A DNA stretch of 64,000 nucleotides from Juglans regia. Lineage: Eukaryota; Streptophyta; Magnoliopsida; Fagales; Juglandaceae. Within the stretch, counting starts at the first letter, position 1. Each line of letters begins with the position of its first letter. A program made the position numbers and the translations under genes. The stretch lies in the NCBI RefSeq assembly GCF_001411555.2, contig NC_049911.1, positions 1,054,001-1,118,000 on the forward strand, in the 5' to 3' direction. Shown here piece after piece: positions 10,075 to 22,862 of the stretch. The notes below the pieces were generated by a model. That model searched no databases. It had not been told where the DNA came from and saw only the letters and a list, made by a program, of their open reading frames with translations.

Positions 10075-10411
10075 ATTTTTTTGTGACAGTAATATCTTTA
10101 TCCTAATAACATCTCATGAACAGTAATAACATATACATGTTTCATTGCCTTTTTATAGTACCAATAAAAACTCCAACCGATCGCTTTCTCGTGCACCAAA
10201 TTTGTATTTACAATTATATTTTAAAATGAAAATATTTATGCATGTAATGGTGATGTTATTTCTCTTTATTTAAAATAAAATTATATAAAAAATTATAAAA
10301 TGATTTAATATTTTTCATTTTCCTTACAATAAACCAGTTTGCACTTCGCCAACACAATATATTGTTAAAAATAAAAACACAATGAAAAAGGACAACGACA
10401 GTCATAAATAC

Positions 10412-11127
10412 TAGGGATGTCAAATCGTGTTAACGGATCGTGTTCGTGTCGTGTCAAGGTATGTACATTATACTTAACGGGTCAACACGAACACTACCCG
10501 TTAAGGATTTCGTGTCAAAATGTCAAACCCGAACACGACACGATAAGATAACGGGTTGACACGACATGACCCGTTATGACCCGTTAATGAATAATAAATA
10601 AATTGACACGATATGACACGACACGACCCGTTCCGTTTCAACCCGTTTGACTTAATTGCTTTTATATAAATATTTAAATATAAATAATATCTATAAAAAA
10701 TAAAAAACTAACTACAAGTCTAAAATTATAATCCAAACAAATATGATCCACACAATTTGTAATAATATTCATTATTAAAATTACATCCCAAATATAATAA
10801 ACAAAACAGACAATGTTAATATATTAATGTTACAATCCCAAATATAATAAAAAATTTAAAATACAGATCTAAACAAATTTAGAACTTGAAAAAGGAAGTG
10901 GAGCGTCTTCCTTGTCCTTTAGGTCTAAGGGTATAAAGGTAAATTTAATTTTCTTAACGGGTCATAACGGGTTATAACGGGTTGACCTGTTAGTGACCCG
11001 TTAAGCAATCGTGTCATAACGGGTCAACCCGTTTTGACCCGAACCCGTTAAGGCTAAACTCTAATCCGCTTTTATCGTGTCGTGTTCGTATTGGGTTAAC
11101 GGGTCGTGTCACATATTGCCACCCCTA
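10412..11127. mobile_element. non-autonomous hAT-like element 2
   Basis: The 716-bp element begins TAGGGATG and ends CACCCCTA. It is flanked by ATAAATAC (10404-10411) and ATAAATAT (11128-11135), an 8-bp duplication with one change. Both ends carry many copies of AACGGGT or its complement ACCCGTT (about 14 by eye), plausibly subterminal transposase-binding motifs. The core at 10650-10900 is AT-rich. No transposase is encoded. Its ends resemble those of the neighbouring element but the interior differs. Confidence 0.82.
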
Positions 11128-11135
11128 ATAAATAT

Positions 11136-12727
11136 GAAAGTATTATATAATCACTTTAAAATAAATAAATAAATATAAAATAAAAATAATAATAATAATA
11201 ATAAATTCTTCTCCTTTTCAAAACATTGTACATGCTTGTGCACTTTTTACACGTAGATTGGTCAAAGGAAAAAGCTCTTTTGCCTCTTTATTTTGATCAC
11301 TCTATATGATCCTTAGTTAAATTTTTTATTTTATTTAATAATGAAGAAAATAATTTTAAGTGTATTAATATAATTTTTTTTTTTAAATATTTATATATAT
11401 TAAAAAAATAGTACGCCAGCTGTAAGGGTGGGGCGGCAGAGTTGCCCCACTCTGAGTCAAAACACAATATATCAGAGTTTGCGGCTTGAACAGATTAGTA
11501 ATTATCAGACTTACTATTTCTGATGGGGATACAACGACAACGTTCGGAGAATTTACCTTTTGTTCCGCAACCCACGCTCCTTCATGTGTTTTTTTCCCCC
11601 AAAACCACTGCAACGTACAAAAATCACAGACCTCCCCACTAGTATACACTGTCAACACCTTCATTCCTTGTACATTTCGCTTCCGTCAGCATCAGAGAGG
11701 GAGAGATCATACAATGGCGTGAAATATTTTAACTTCATATTACTGTCTCTCACTTTCCCGCAAACTTTTTTACATCACTTACTCGGGAATTCTCTCAACC
11801 TAGAGTCTGGACGGTTTCCGAGATCAAATTTGGCTGCCAAGGTCAGTGGCTTTCTTATAGCTCATACCCAGATCGTTTCCCATTCTTTTTTTGGGAGTTT
11901 CTGAAGTTGCACCGTAGAGTTGCTGAGCCACTCTGATTTCTTCTTGTCTGGCTTTTACTTTTATTTCCAACGGTTTTGATTTTTTTTTTTTATCGTGAAT
12001 TTGTTTATTATTTGGGTATGATCAAAGTCGGTTTTAGATGATATTGGTGGGTCGGGGTTCTGTAAGGTTGCTGACAAAATGTGGTAAAGACAGAAAGGCA
12101 ATTAGACTTGTGTCCCTTGAACCTGACTGACCATAGACGTCATTCACTCTTTTATTGGCTCGAGCCCAGATCGTATCTCATTTGTCTCGCTTTCTTTTTC
12201 AACAGTTTTGGCTGATTTTCTCTTCTTTTCATTGATTAATTAGGTCTGATAAAAGTGAGTATTGGATATTGTAGATGGGTTTGTTTGTTATTGAGTAGCT
12301 CTGTTTGATTGCTGAAGAAACGTAAAAAGAGAAGCGAAAGAAAATATAGCGGGAGAAATAAAATTGGTTTTGTTTTTAATCTCAGATTCATGGTCAGGTG
12401 AAATTAAGAAAACAAAATCCTCTCTCTGTATTACGTAATGAAAGTTTTGGCTTTTCATTAGTGTTCTTATCAACAATAAGGTTTCAATGCTGTTGATTGA
12501 ATTGTTTGATTTACTTGAAGACTTTTTTTTCAGATCTTTCAACCAAACATCTTCTGCACTATAAAATTCAACTCTCAAAATATTTTCATTTTAATCGGTT
12601 TTTATAACACCAAAGCAAGTTTTCATTCTACCTACACACTTTTACAAAACTCAATATAAAACTCTTAGGAATTATATAAAATTGGAGAAGTTTTCAGTCC
12701 GTGTATTACTTTTATATGTGTGCAGAC
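11136..12727 (+). promoter_or_regulatory. DRB upstream region, probable 5' UTR and 5' UTR intron
   Basis: An AT-rich stretch with (AAT)n near 11188 is followed by a less AT-rich segment (11560-11840), probably the 5' UTR exon. It ends at a donor-like CCAAG/GTCAGT near 11840. The acceptor TGTGTGCAG (AG at 12724-12725) lies two bases before the start ATG. The transcription start cannot be fixed from sequence alone. Nothing else is recognised. Confidence 0.5.
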
Positions 12728-15700
12728 ATGTATAAGAACCAATTGCAAGAGTTGGCTCAGAGAAGCTGCTTTAACCTGCCATCTTATTCATGCATCCGTG
12801 AAGGACCAGATCATGCTCCTCGATTTAAAGCTACTGTCAACTTTAATGGAGACACTTTTGAGAGCCCTACCTTCTGTTCTACTCTAAGGCAGGCAGAACA
12901 TGCTGCGGCTGAGGTTGCTCTAAACACACTTGCAAACAGAGGCCCTTCTAGAGCATTGGCTGCAAGAGTTCTGGTGAGCATTTGAGCAAACTTGTATCAA
13001 TTTTTATGTTCTGAATATATGTTTTTCCCTCACTGCATCCATAATTGGTACCTTGATTTTCAATTTATTAGTTTTAGGTGGATAGGGATCATACATTTGA
13101 ACTTTGGGTGAGAAGAAATTTTTTTCATATAAGACTTCCATTGATTTCGTTTTTGAAAAATACGAAAATATATCTCTAAGTCTGTGAACCTCATGATGGG
13201 ATAAAGAGGAAATAAGAGATAGGACGAAGTTTAAAAAAAGGATATTAACTGAGCTAATGTGGAATGGAGGAATATAAGCATAAATCGTGGGTTTTGAACT
13301 CTTAGGTGAGGAAGGTACAAGGAGGCAAGTGTAATGCTTTGCATTTTGTAGAACACTAGGACAAGTGCTTAGAAAGTATTTTTGAAGTGTGGATGCTAGG
13401 AATTCAGGGGAATGTCTTGGACCTATGAATTACCTTTAGGAGAAATGGCATAGAAGTGAAGTGGAAGATTTATTTGTAATTATGGTTAGCTAATTATATG
13501 CAAGTTGTTAAATAAAAGCTTCAGATCTTGTCTGAAATTAAACGTCATTTTGATGGTGTCAGATAGTTTTGTGCACGTATTTGCCAAAGAAAAGCATGAA
13601 TACAAGAAAACAAAAATAAAAGGCACAAGAAAGTGAAGCACAACTTTCGGCATTTCCAGCTGGGGACAACAAGAAGTTGGACTTTTATTCTACTTACATT
13701 CCCCTAAAACAAAATTTGGCTGCTTCAAATTTCCAAATAATGAGACTATGCTAAATGTCAGCACCAAATGTCTGGAATAGAGAGAGCATTCCTGTATTTA
13801 TCATTAAATGTACTCATTGAGACTATTTGTTATGCTGCCTGAAATGAAATTGTTCTCTGGTTGGATTTAATAGTTGCCCTTGAAAATTTCTTCTCTTTCT
13901 CCTAGAAAAAATCCTAGCTAAATATCAACTGAATACCGACTCCAGCACCCCTCTTTCCGCCCTGGCTTTGCAGCTGGAAGCCTCATCACAACTGGAATGC
14001 AATTTCACGAATTTCCAGTCATTCCTTTTCTTTTCTTTCTTTTTTATAGGTATGATACGGATTTTATTAATCATTAACAGGGGTAATACATCAGTACACA
14101 GGACGTTTACATAGAATCCACTTAACTATCAAAAGGAAATAGGGCTAGGAAACCCTGAAAGTTAGAGCTAGAGATGGTGACATCTTGTTATGCTACTGTA
14201 AAATAATTCAAACTATAAAGTGTTACAAAAAACTTAAAGAGCCGATACTGGTATCTCACAATCCTAAAAAATGTGCTGATTTATTTCTCTCCATAGACAC
14301 CAAATACGCACGCTGAGATCATCTTGCACAAGGTGTGCACTAATGGATACCAAATTGTCTGATCCAACATGATAGAGGATCTACCAACCGGGGAAGCATA
14401 CACTCTTATCCTACTTTCTGGACTTCTGAAGATTTTTGTCTCTCAAAGAGTAATACAATTGTTGGTGAATGGAAGTTGGATTTTGTTAGATCGGCACAGG
14501 ATTGGGAGATGTATCTCTTTAATCTATTATATGCTTGCTTGTATTCTATTGGTTGAGATGGGATGGGGAATATAAAATGAGCTAGGACATGTCCAAGAAA
14601 GGCATGTTCAGAGTTAAGTTGTTATAATGCATTGATCCCTCACAATAATGCTAGTTTTCCATAGAAGTCCGTCCACCAGAGTAGTAAGGCACCCCCAGAG
14701 CAGCATTCTTTGTTTGGATGGCTGCACTAGGAAGATCCTTACCTTTGAAAACTTACGGAGGAGACATGCCATTGTAATCAAGTGATGCTGCATGTGTAAG
14801 AGTGATGGTGGAACCGTGGATCACCTCTTACTCCATTGTGAGATAGGAAGCACTTCGTAGTAAGCAGCTTTTGGTGTCTTTGAGTTATGGGCGATGCCTG
14901 GATGGGTGGCAATTCTATAACTTCACTACAGCTCTTGTGATAGCGATTACAACAGCTCTTGTGAAGAATGATTCCAATCTGTAAAACTCAATGATTTAAT
15001 GAGGAAAATAGAGGAACTCAGCTTTCTTTTCTAATACACTTTACTATTGGATGGCTGCCCACTTATATTTCCTCAGCTCTAATTTCTAGGATTTTCTTTA
15101 TCTATGTTCTTTCTCAAATTAGGTGTATCTTTGGATATTCCTTGTGTACTTGGATACTGCCTCTTTGAATCATTGATAAAATTTATCTTGTTAGAAAGGT
15201 TTACTAAACCTCACGTGTATGTAATAGCTGGAAAAGTTATACGAGAGAACCAAATATATTTGATATTTTTGGTCCTTTCTTCTTATAACAAATGCTATAC
15301 CAAAGACCCAGGTTTTCATTTGCCTTTTCATTATGTGTCCTCCGATATATGTTTTTCATAACTCCCTAGCACTATACACGATCTGCGATTTTAAAATTGA
15401 AGATCATGTGATTTATTCGGGTTGTTTGTGAAGGATGAAACAGGAGTTTATAAGAATTTGCTTCAGGAGACTGCTCACCGAGCTGGGTTAAAACTTCCCG
15501 TTTATACCACTGTTCGATCCGGACCAGGCCATGTTCCCACTTTCTCATGTACAGTTGAGCTTGCAGGAATGAGCTTTACAGGTGAACCAGCTAGAACCAA
15601 GAAACAAGCTCAGAAAAATGCTGCCATGGCTGCTTGGTCTGCCTTGAGAAAATGTAAGTATCTTATCTTTTTATGTTTGATCTTTTAATCACAGTGCTTG

Positions 15701-17031
15701 ACTTTTGTTATAATCATACAAGCACTGTTTGGCTGTCCTCTCCATACATGTTTTTTTGGTTAAATCTTCCTTGATTTTAAAGGCATCTTTGCTGTCTTTA
15801 TGAAATTGCACAAATATCTAGTTACTTCTTTTTCTGAGTGAATATCTAATTTCATCATGTAGTGTCTCAAAGTCACTCATCATCTCCCACTTCTCCTTCA
15901 CTGGAGTCTAAAGCCAATGAAGAACAGGAACAAGTGACCATTGCTCGTGTCCTTGCAAGTTTACAACCATCGGAGTCGAATAGACCTGCAGAAAATTATC
16001 AGAGGCATGTTCACCAAAGATCCACTCCCATCTTATGGGAATCAACCCAGCAAACTCCAAGCTTATACCATATGCAATGCCAGAACTGGGCATACTTCCC
16101 TGAAATGGCCATGTACCAAATCTGGCAGCAAGAACAATTGTTACAGCAGCAAAGCCGCCTGTTGGCACTTACAGTTCCAGCAGCTACTACATCAGTTCCT
16201 CAGATTTATCCATTGATGCAATCTTTTTTCCAGCCAGACCAGTGCCTGTATTTTCCAGGAAGGGAACTGGAGTCAATCCAGATGAGACCCAGGATTACAA
16301 TTGCTGCGCCAGGCCCAGCATTCTGCTTCTCAAACCATTTGGCTCCTAGTTCAATCAGGAGCAGTTCTACAGTAACTATTCAAGAGATACAGGAGGAGAA
16401 ACCAGAAGAATCATCCAAGTACTCTTCATCTGGAGTTTCCAAACCCCCTAGTTTTAGCAACAATAACAATGCTGAACCACAAATCCTGGAAATAGTCCAG
16501 GAGGATGACAAGCAGAACCTTAGTGGAATAGACGGGAAAATTAAAAGTCTTCAGTTAGAAGGGAACCAGAGAGGACAATTTGAGCGGGCTTCTCATAGGA
16601 GCGTAGATTCCATATTTAAGCCAGTTGAGTTACAATTACGGAACCCGTGTATTGATTCTTCTCGGCCAAATCTCAGACCCCAATATCCTCCAAGAGCAAG
16701 TTCCCACAGAAATTTCAGACCACCTTCATCTGCAGCTGCTCCCACCAAGATCCGAACTATGCACCCCACTGCATCAATGGAGGTTAGACCTCAAAATATG
16801 GCATCACTTGGAGCTGCTCCACCAAGAATGAGAACTGCAGGTCCTTCATGTTCAACCAGGCCATCTGAAAGATTTAACTTTGGAGAAATATCTCCTGCTT
16901 TCATGGCACCAGCTGTTCGAATTAGATCAGTTGTGCCCGTTTGTTCAGCTCCACCATTGAGAAAGATGCCAAATTCGATGCCAAATTCCGGCAATGATGC
17001 AGTGTCGCCAAACACAGAAAGAAAGATTTAG
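12728..17031 (+). CDS. double-stranded RNA-binding protein, DRB2/3/5 clade
   Basis: Three coding exons, 12728-12973, 15434-15653 and 15863-17031, splice in frame to 544 residues. The start MYKNQLQELAQRSCFNLPSY opens dsRNA-binding domain 1 (about 1-70, with the helix-2 basic/Ala patch RQAEHAAAEVALNTLA). Domain 2 follows at about 86-155 (VYKNLLQETAHRAGLKLPVY, with TKKQAQKNAAMAAWSAL). The long third exon is low-complexity and Pro/Ser-rich, and ends with VRIRSVVPVCSAPP, a tail I associate with DRB2-like proteins. In Arabidopsis these proteins bind dsRNA and modulate miRNA and other small-RNA outcomes. It is longer than the Arabidopsis members I recall (about 350-430), mainly in the C-terminal part. 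Intron 1 (2.46 kb) contains LINE remnants. DRB2, DRB3 or DRB5 cannot be chosen without a tree. Confidence 0.92.
14041..14960. mobile_element. LINE remnants in DRB intron 1
   Basis: About 14041-14180 looks like a minus-strand LINE 3' end (T-rich start, TTTTATAGGTATGATAC). About 14700-14960 on the plus strand resembles the cysteine-containing zf-RVT region of LINE ORF2 ([23 protein letters not shown], with frameshifts). Borders and target duplications were not resolved. Confidence 0.55.
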
Positions 17032-17434
17032 GACTTTCAGATGGGGCAAGAGCGGGTTCAGAGTTCGGAAAGTTAGGTTATGAATGGAGTATAGAAACAC
17101 TAGAAGATTCTCTTCTATTATATTTTCGTTATGCAATATGGTGGTTTTTGAGAAGCCATTAAAGCTTCTTCATAGTAGCAAGAATAAACAGTACTTTGTC
17201 CATAGTCTGTGTACATGAGTTTTATATTGCTCGAGCCTTATCAGTAACGGCCCATTTTCTGTGTGTACTTAAATGGCAATTGTGTATGAAAAATGCTGGT
17301 TGCAAGCGCCTGGTGCAACCGGCGTGCCCACGTTAGTTAATAAAACTGTGTTTTTTCACTCATTTGTTTTTTAGTTATTAATGAAACACGTTGCTTCATT
17401 TCCTCCGAAGACCGATGACAATACCCAAAATACA
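17032..17434 (+). other. DRB 3' UTR and flank, then the start of unit-2-specific sequence
   Basis: Positions 17032-17285 match the DRB 3' flank of unit 1. Homology stops near 17285 and resumes only at about 22866, so everything between is inserted relative to unit 1. Just past the break is a short perfect hairpin, GGTTGCA...TGCAACC, near 17299-17321. No gene is seen. Confidence 0.6.
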
Positions 17435-17785
17435 TACACAGACCCCCATTGGGTTGTTGAGTTGAATTCAAATAGGTTGAGTCTTTTTATCAATAATAGT
17501 GAGTTAAGATATTAGAGTAAATTTTGTGGGAGTCTATTTAAGATAAATTTAGATGTGTTTAGATGTTAAGATGAATTTAAATATATTTATGAGAAGTTAA
17601 AAATGGTTTTAGGTCCCGCGTGTAAAGAGTTATTGAGTTGAAAAATGTCATGGGTCTTACGTGTAAAAAGGTTTTGGATTGAGATGAGTTTGGTTATTTG
17701 AAAGTTTGGTATTTCGATATTAGACTCAGTTTAAAATTAGATTGGACTAAGTTGATCTCACTTCAGTCCAAGTTCCAAACAGGCC
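17435..17785. mobile_element. probable PIF/Tourist-like MITE (one clear end)
   Basis: The right end reads CCAAGTTCCAAACAGGCC followed by TTA, the typical terminus and target trinucleotide of plant PIF/Tourist MITEs. The left end near 17440 is degenerate, and no matching TTA was found. The interior has TTGAGTTGAAAA-like motifs and GTCCCGCGTGTAAA. No protein frame is supported. Confidence 0.45.
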
Positions 17786-17788
17786 TTA

Positions 17789-18337
17789 CTCTGTACTACA
17801 GTAACCATTTTAGATTTGGGAGCACTCACAGCCGGCCATCATCAACAAATGAGGGTTTATCTGGAAAGATCAACAAGCAACAACAGAAATGCGTTGGAGA
17901 TGAGTTTGGGAAAAATCTAGGTAATGGATTTGGCAAAAATTTAGGAAATGGGTTAGGAAGAAATATGTTAATCATGAAATCTAAGAGAGAGTTTTTTTTT
18001 TTTCTTGGTGGAGAAATATGCTTCAATGTACCAATTTCCTCAGTTGTGTTTTGGTTGGCCAGTTTTCCTTGTGGAAAAATGCTTCAAAGTCCTACGAAAT
18101 TTGGACTATGTGGCCTCGCATGCTTCAACAGAATCTGCTCTGCTTTACATTCGAAATGTGGTCTTTCTCACACCTGGTCTGCTACTCGCTCGAAGAAGAA
18201 GAAAAATATCGCCTTTTGCTTTGCTTCCAGCATTTTTCTTTCTTTGTTTTTCTGCTTTTTTTTTCTTCCATGTAAGCTCCCTCGTACAACCAATTACCCC
18301 CGTTTGTGCATGCCGCTTGTCCCTAGCAAAACTAATT
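17789..18337. other. no gene recognised
   Basis: Open frames here (17698-18339, 18005-18382) are not similar to anything I know. One contains a short 24-bp direct repeat (near 17905-17960) that gives a repeated Gly-Lys-Asn-Leu-Gly-Asn peptide. I treat it as non-coding. Confidence 0.4.
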
Positions 18338-18564
18338 AGTATTAGTAGTGGACTTAATAAAGTTTGGTCAAAATTTGACTAGAGAATTCACTTTTATAAA
18401 TTTAACTAGCTACTTTTCAACAACATCAAATAACAAACTCTCTAAATCTATCATTATTATATTAAAATATTGATTTTGACCATTTCATTTATTTTAATTA
18501 TAATTATAATTTAAATTTAAATATTTATTCGTTATTAGAGAAGTACACATTAATTTTCTAATAT

Positions 18565-18930
18565 TGATATTATTCCTAACGGATATAATTTTCTAACGGT
18601 CTTTTTTTTACAACGGTCATATTCTTTCAACTAATATATTTTTCCAACGGTTATATTTTTCCAATGCTCATATATTCCAAACGGATATATTTTTTTTGCA
18701 GTATTTTTGCCAACAGCTTTATTTTCAATGGCTATATTTCTCCAACCAATAAATTTTTTTAATGACTATATTTCTCAAACGGTCATTTTTTTCCGACGGA
18801 TATATTTTTCTAACGGATATATTTTTCTAACGGATATATTTTTTACTGCCTTATTTTCTTCAACGACTATATTTTTAACAATTATATTTATCCAACGGAT
18901 ATATTTTTTTAACGGCTATATCGGTTATAT
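18565..18930 (+). repeat. AT-rich minisatellite, unit about 16-18 bp
   Basis: Imperfect head-to-tail copies of a unit close to AACGGATATATTTTTCT occur about 20 times, with variants such as CAACGGTCATATT. It lies inside the left end of the PIF/Harbinger element, between its inverted end and its transposase, where subterminal repeats are common. Confidence 0.8.
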
Positions 18931-19020
18931 TTTTTCATTATAAACATAACATTTCCTCAACAATATCATTCACTTCAACTCAAGTGTCTTTGTGAAACCT
19001 TTTATTTTCATTTTCTCTCA

Positions 19021-20277
19021 ATGGATCGTTCATTTTTTTACAAAATGACACTTATCGATTCAGATTCTGACGAAGAATTTGAGAAAGCAAGACAACTTGT
19101 TTTGGAAGAAAATGATCAAGCTCACGTGTTTCTTCTAAACAATCACGTAGATTCATCAGGCGCGATCGATTGCAAGCCCACCAAAATTTGTTTCACGACT
19201 ATTTTGCTGATCCTCCAATCTATCCTCACAAATACTTTCGAATGAGTCATTCTCTATTTCTTAATATCCAAGCTGCGGTTGAAGTCCATAAATCTTATTT
19301 TGTCCAAAGACAAGATAGAGCCGGAAGACTTGATTTTTCTTCCATTCAAAAAATAACAGCTGCTCTGAGGATGCTTGCATATGGTTTCACGGCTGATTTT
19401 ATTGATGAATATTTGAATATTAGAGAGACTACCGCAATAAGAAAGCCTAAAAAGTTTTGTCAAAATAGTTGTTTCAATTTTTTCTGAAGAGTACTTAAGA
19501 AAACCCAACAATGATGAAATTGTTAGATTGCTCGCAGTTAGTGAGAACCGTGGATTTCCTTATATGTTAGGGAGTATCGATTGTATGCACTGGAAGTAGA
19601 AGAACCACCCAATTGCTTAGAATGATATGTACTATGATTATATCTAAGAATCGACAATTATTTTAGAAGTATTGGCTTCTTACGTTCTATGGATTTGGCA
19701 TAATTGTTTTGGATTATCGGGATCTCATAATGATATAAATGTATTTGATAGATCATTTATATTTTCTGACATTGCTTAAAAGCGTACTCCGACTTACTCC
19801 TACACCATTAATGGTCATAACTATGGAACAAGCTACTATCTTGCTGATGAAATTTATCTGCAATGGGGAACATTTGTTAAAATCATCTTAGCTCTCCAAG
19901 GAAACAAGAAAAAATACTTTGCTGCAGCCCAAGAGTCAGCAAGAAAGGATGTGGAGAGTGCTTTTGGTGTGCTTCAAGCACGATTTGCTATAATTCGTAG
20001 ACCTGTATGATTTTTTCACATTGAAACACTCAACAATATTATTATGACATGTATGTTACATAATATGATCATTGAAGATGAACGGGTTGACAACGGAGAA
20101 GAAGAGTTCGAATATGAATAGTTGGTAGAAAGCACACATGATCTAGTGTCAAGATGTCCTACACCTAAATTTAGGGAGTTCATTCAACGTCATCATGCTT
20201 TTAGAGATAAGAAAATTCATTGTCAACTCCTAGCAGACCTCGTCGAGCACTTATGGCAACAATATAGTGTTGCATAA
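19021..20277 (+). pseudogene. PIF/Harbinger transposase (DDE nuclease), broken
   Basis: The frame begins MDRSFFYKMTLIDSDSDEEF and breaks near 19190. It continues in other frames through a helix-turn-helix-like part (19240-19480) and the DDE nuclease. Landmarks are GSIDCMHW (first catalytic Asp, about 19570), SGSHNDINVFDRS (second Asp, about 19722) and RKDVESAFGVLQARFAI (catalytic Glu, about 19950). It closes with the conserved MLHNMIIEDE segment (about 20055). In-frame stops interrupt it at several points (after MHWK, before KRTPTYSYTING, after RRPV), so it is inactive. The family is also known from domesticated plant proteins such as ALP1, but nothing suggests domestication here. Confidence 0.88.
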
Positions 20278-20869
20278 TACTTTATGGTTGTATTATTTTT
20301 TTATGGTTATATTGGTGTATTATTTTTTTATGGTGTATGGTTGCATTAAAGTTTATAGTTGTATTAAAGTTACGGAAAAGTCTTCTTGCAAGAGAGTTTG
20401 TGCACCAAATCGCACACTAATGTTGACATATAAGACATTCATTTAATGAAACGGTGCAAATTGAATATAGAAATGATTTTCGTAAGACTTCTTCTTCTTT
20501 TAAAATTTTTCTTCTTTTATTTTTCTTTTCAATAAAAAAGATATGTCAGTATTAGTACGGGGTTTGGTGCCCCAAACCACTTGTACCAAGGTTGTATTAA
20601 AATTTATGATTGTATTAAAGTTTATGATTGTATTAATGTTTATTGTTGTATTAATATCTTATGATTGTATTAAAGAATCCAACAAACATAAAGTCCTCCT
20701 AACACATCAAATAAACTTTATTCCATAAAACATAAACAACGTTGGAGTTAAAGACTCCTAAAATATTAAATATAATTCGAAATTCAAAACATCAAATAAA
20801 CATTACTCCATAATTCTAAAAAAATCAACAAACTATAAATAAAATATTACTCCATAAAATACATGATAG

Positions 20870-21965
20870 CTTGTTTTTCTTGGCACGACTTGCAAGTATT
20901 TCTATTTGTCATTGAAGATAGTATTGTTGTAGCATTAGAGGCATGGTATTTGTATTTATCGTCGTGATAGTTACTTTTTTTTTCTTCAATACGCACTTAT
21001 TCTTACCTAAGACTCACTTCCTTTTGCCGAAGACACAACATCTTATTGTCATGATCACGTGCTTCCTACATAAGTACGAGTTTACTCTTTCTATCTTCCT
21101 TCATCTTATTTAGTACCATAAGAAAATCCGAGTTCGTCATTTCTTTTCTCTTTCATTTCTCTTTTTCTGCTTTACAACCTATTGGTCGATCCAAATTTTA
21201 AGATGTTGCATGAAAATCCTTATCTTCGTCCAAATTTACTGAATTTGGTGTCGAAGTATTTGAACTTGGTTTTTTCGTTTCTTTATTTCCATATGTTCCA
21301 CCCACTTTGGATGGAATCTCAACACGCGCTAACAATAATCAAAGTAAAAAGTTTTCTTCTGTAATTCTAGGTACATGACATTTGCCTTACCAATCTACAT
21401 GCATAAAGCACCATGAAACTCAATATGAAACTCACCTTATATAATTAAGTAAATATATATATATGATATTCAACTTCTGCAATGCATGGTGCAAAACAAT
21501 TAGCATGTTAAAAAAAGGCTTAAAAGGTGGAAAACATACCTTACATTGCTCATTACAACCACTTGGATGCATTCCTTCAACTTGTGCCAAGTAACCACAA
21601 AATTTATTTACCGCTTGTTAAATTGTCGACCATCAATTCATTAGATATTGTAGTTACGTGTAGAATCAAATTTCTTGTTTTCTTCAAAATAAATATGGAT
21701 TCTTTTCTACAACATCATGTGCTTTTGATCTTTTTCTTGCATCGCATCTAAGGAAACTTCAAATCATCCCTCCACAAGTATCAAATCTTCATCGTTACTA
21801 AAATTATTATCTCGTTGTGATTTTCATCCCTTCTGTTGAACTTCAATAACCTCAACTCAGGGTGGAGAGAGTTGTTGTTCATTAATCTCATTTGTGGATC
21901 CTATTAAAAAGTCATTGTTACTTAGAAGATTTGTGAAGTATGCATCACGGTGAGTGTATGGATCC
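20870..21965 (-). pseudogene. PIF/Harbinger ORF1 (Myb/SANT-like accessory protein), broken
   Basis: Read on the minus strand, pieces between stops match the second protein of plant PIF/Harbinger elements. DEDLILVEG.FEVSLDAMQEKDQ lies near 21760, FEENKKFDSTRNYN near 21680, and a region corresponding to the single-Trp Myb helix near 21600. A C-terminal ..RPIGCKAEKEK part lies near 21180. Family knowledge: ORF1 binds DNA and helps the transposase enter the nucleus. It runs convergently with the transposase and has many stops. Confidence 0.65.
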
Positions 21966-22862
21966 ATTCATAACAAAAGATGTGAGGATTTTAAATGAAC
22001 AATTTGAACTATTTATCTGCAACCAAATAAACAAACAAGCATGCATCAAGAGATGAGAGGACGAGAATAACAGGCCATCGAGATTACTCTACTTGTTATG
22101 GTTATAATAATGAACAAGATCACAAACCAGAATATTAGAAAAGCAAATAAAGAAGCAATTTGTTTAAATTCATACAGTAAATACCATTGTGTAGAAATCC
22201 ACCATATATTCTCACACAAAATATAATAAAAAAATTCAATTTTATTAAAACTAATAGAGTTTTACAGTAATTCAAAACAAGGATCACATACGTACCTTAA
22301 TTAATTGAAATTTCAAAGTTATTATTACGCCAAAAAAATCTAAAAATGTCTAAAACATCTGGTGGCAACCAAATAGAATAAAATGCAGCCCTAGAAAAAA
22401 GAAAAAGAAAAAGGAAGCATATTAGGAGGCATTTGGCGTGGCTTATGGTGGCGACTGTGAGAGACATGCGTTCGGCGGCGAATGTGGGATATGTCGACGG
22501 CGTGGCTTACGGTGGGAGTTCTTCGGCTACAACTGTTAAAGAGGAATGCTTTCCTTCGGTTGCAGCTGTTGAAGTTCAATTTTTCTTTTAGTGTTGCTTG
22601 GGTATAGTTTTATTCAATTAATTTCCTTCGTCTTTCTCTTCTTGCGCGGGAGTAAGAGGAGTTTTCCTTCATATTTTTCTTCTTATGTGGGAAGAATAGC
22701 AGACAGTGAAATGATAAATTTTCTATGGTGAAAATAATATTTTGACAGTAAACAAATCTTGGGCTAAAATTACTGTAGATTTATTGAGTCCATTGAAGTA
22801 GATTGTGCAACTTAGTTAAACTTTAGCCAAAATTTAGTTAAGTCTAGTCCACTACTAGTGCT

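Larger units (their letters stand above)
18338..22862. mobile_element. decayed PIF/Harbinger DNA transposon
   Basis: Inverted ends AGTATTAGTAGTGGACT (18338-18354) and the complement of AGCACTAGTAGTGGACT (22846-22862) enclose a transposase remnant on the plus strand and a Myb/SANT-like ORF1 remnant on the minus strand, the usual two-gene content of plant PIF/Harbinger. A clear 3-bp target duplication was not found. Both genes are full of stops. It lies within sequence absent from unit 1. Positions 20365-20595 carry a further insertion within a GTTGTATTAAAG tandem stretch. Confidence 0.75.

Noticed and set aside
10412..11127. Regularly recurring AACGGGT motifs that could suggest a CRISPR-like array
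   Set aside because: The spacing is irregular, motifs occur in both orientations, and an 8-bp target duplication marks a DNA transposon in a plant genome.
17698..18339. 213-codon plus-strand frame with a repeated Gly-Lys-Asn-Leu-Gly-Asn peptide
   Set aside because: It begins inside a MITE-like sequence and runs to the PIF/Harbinger border. It has no known motif, and the repeat is a short DNA duplication.
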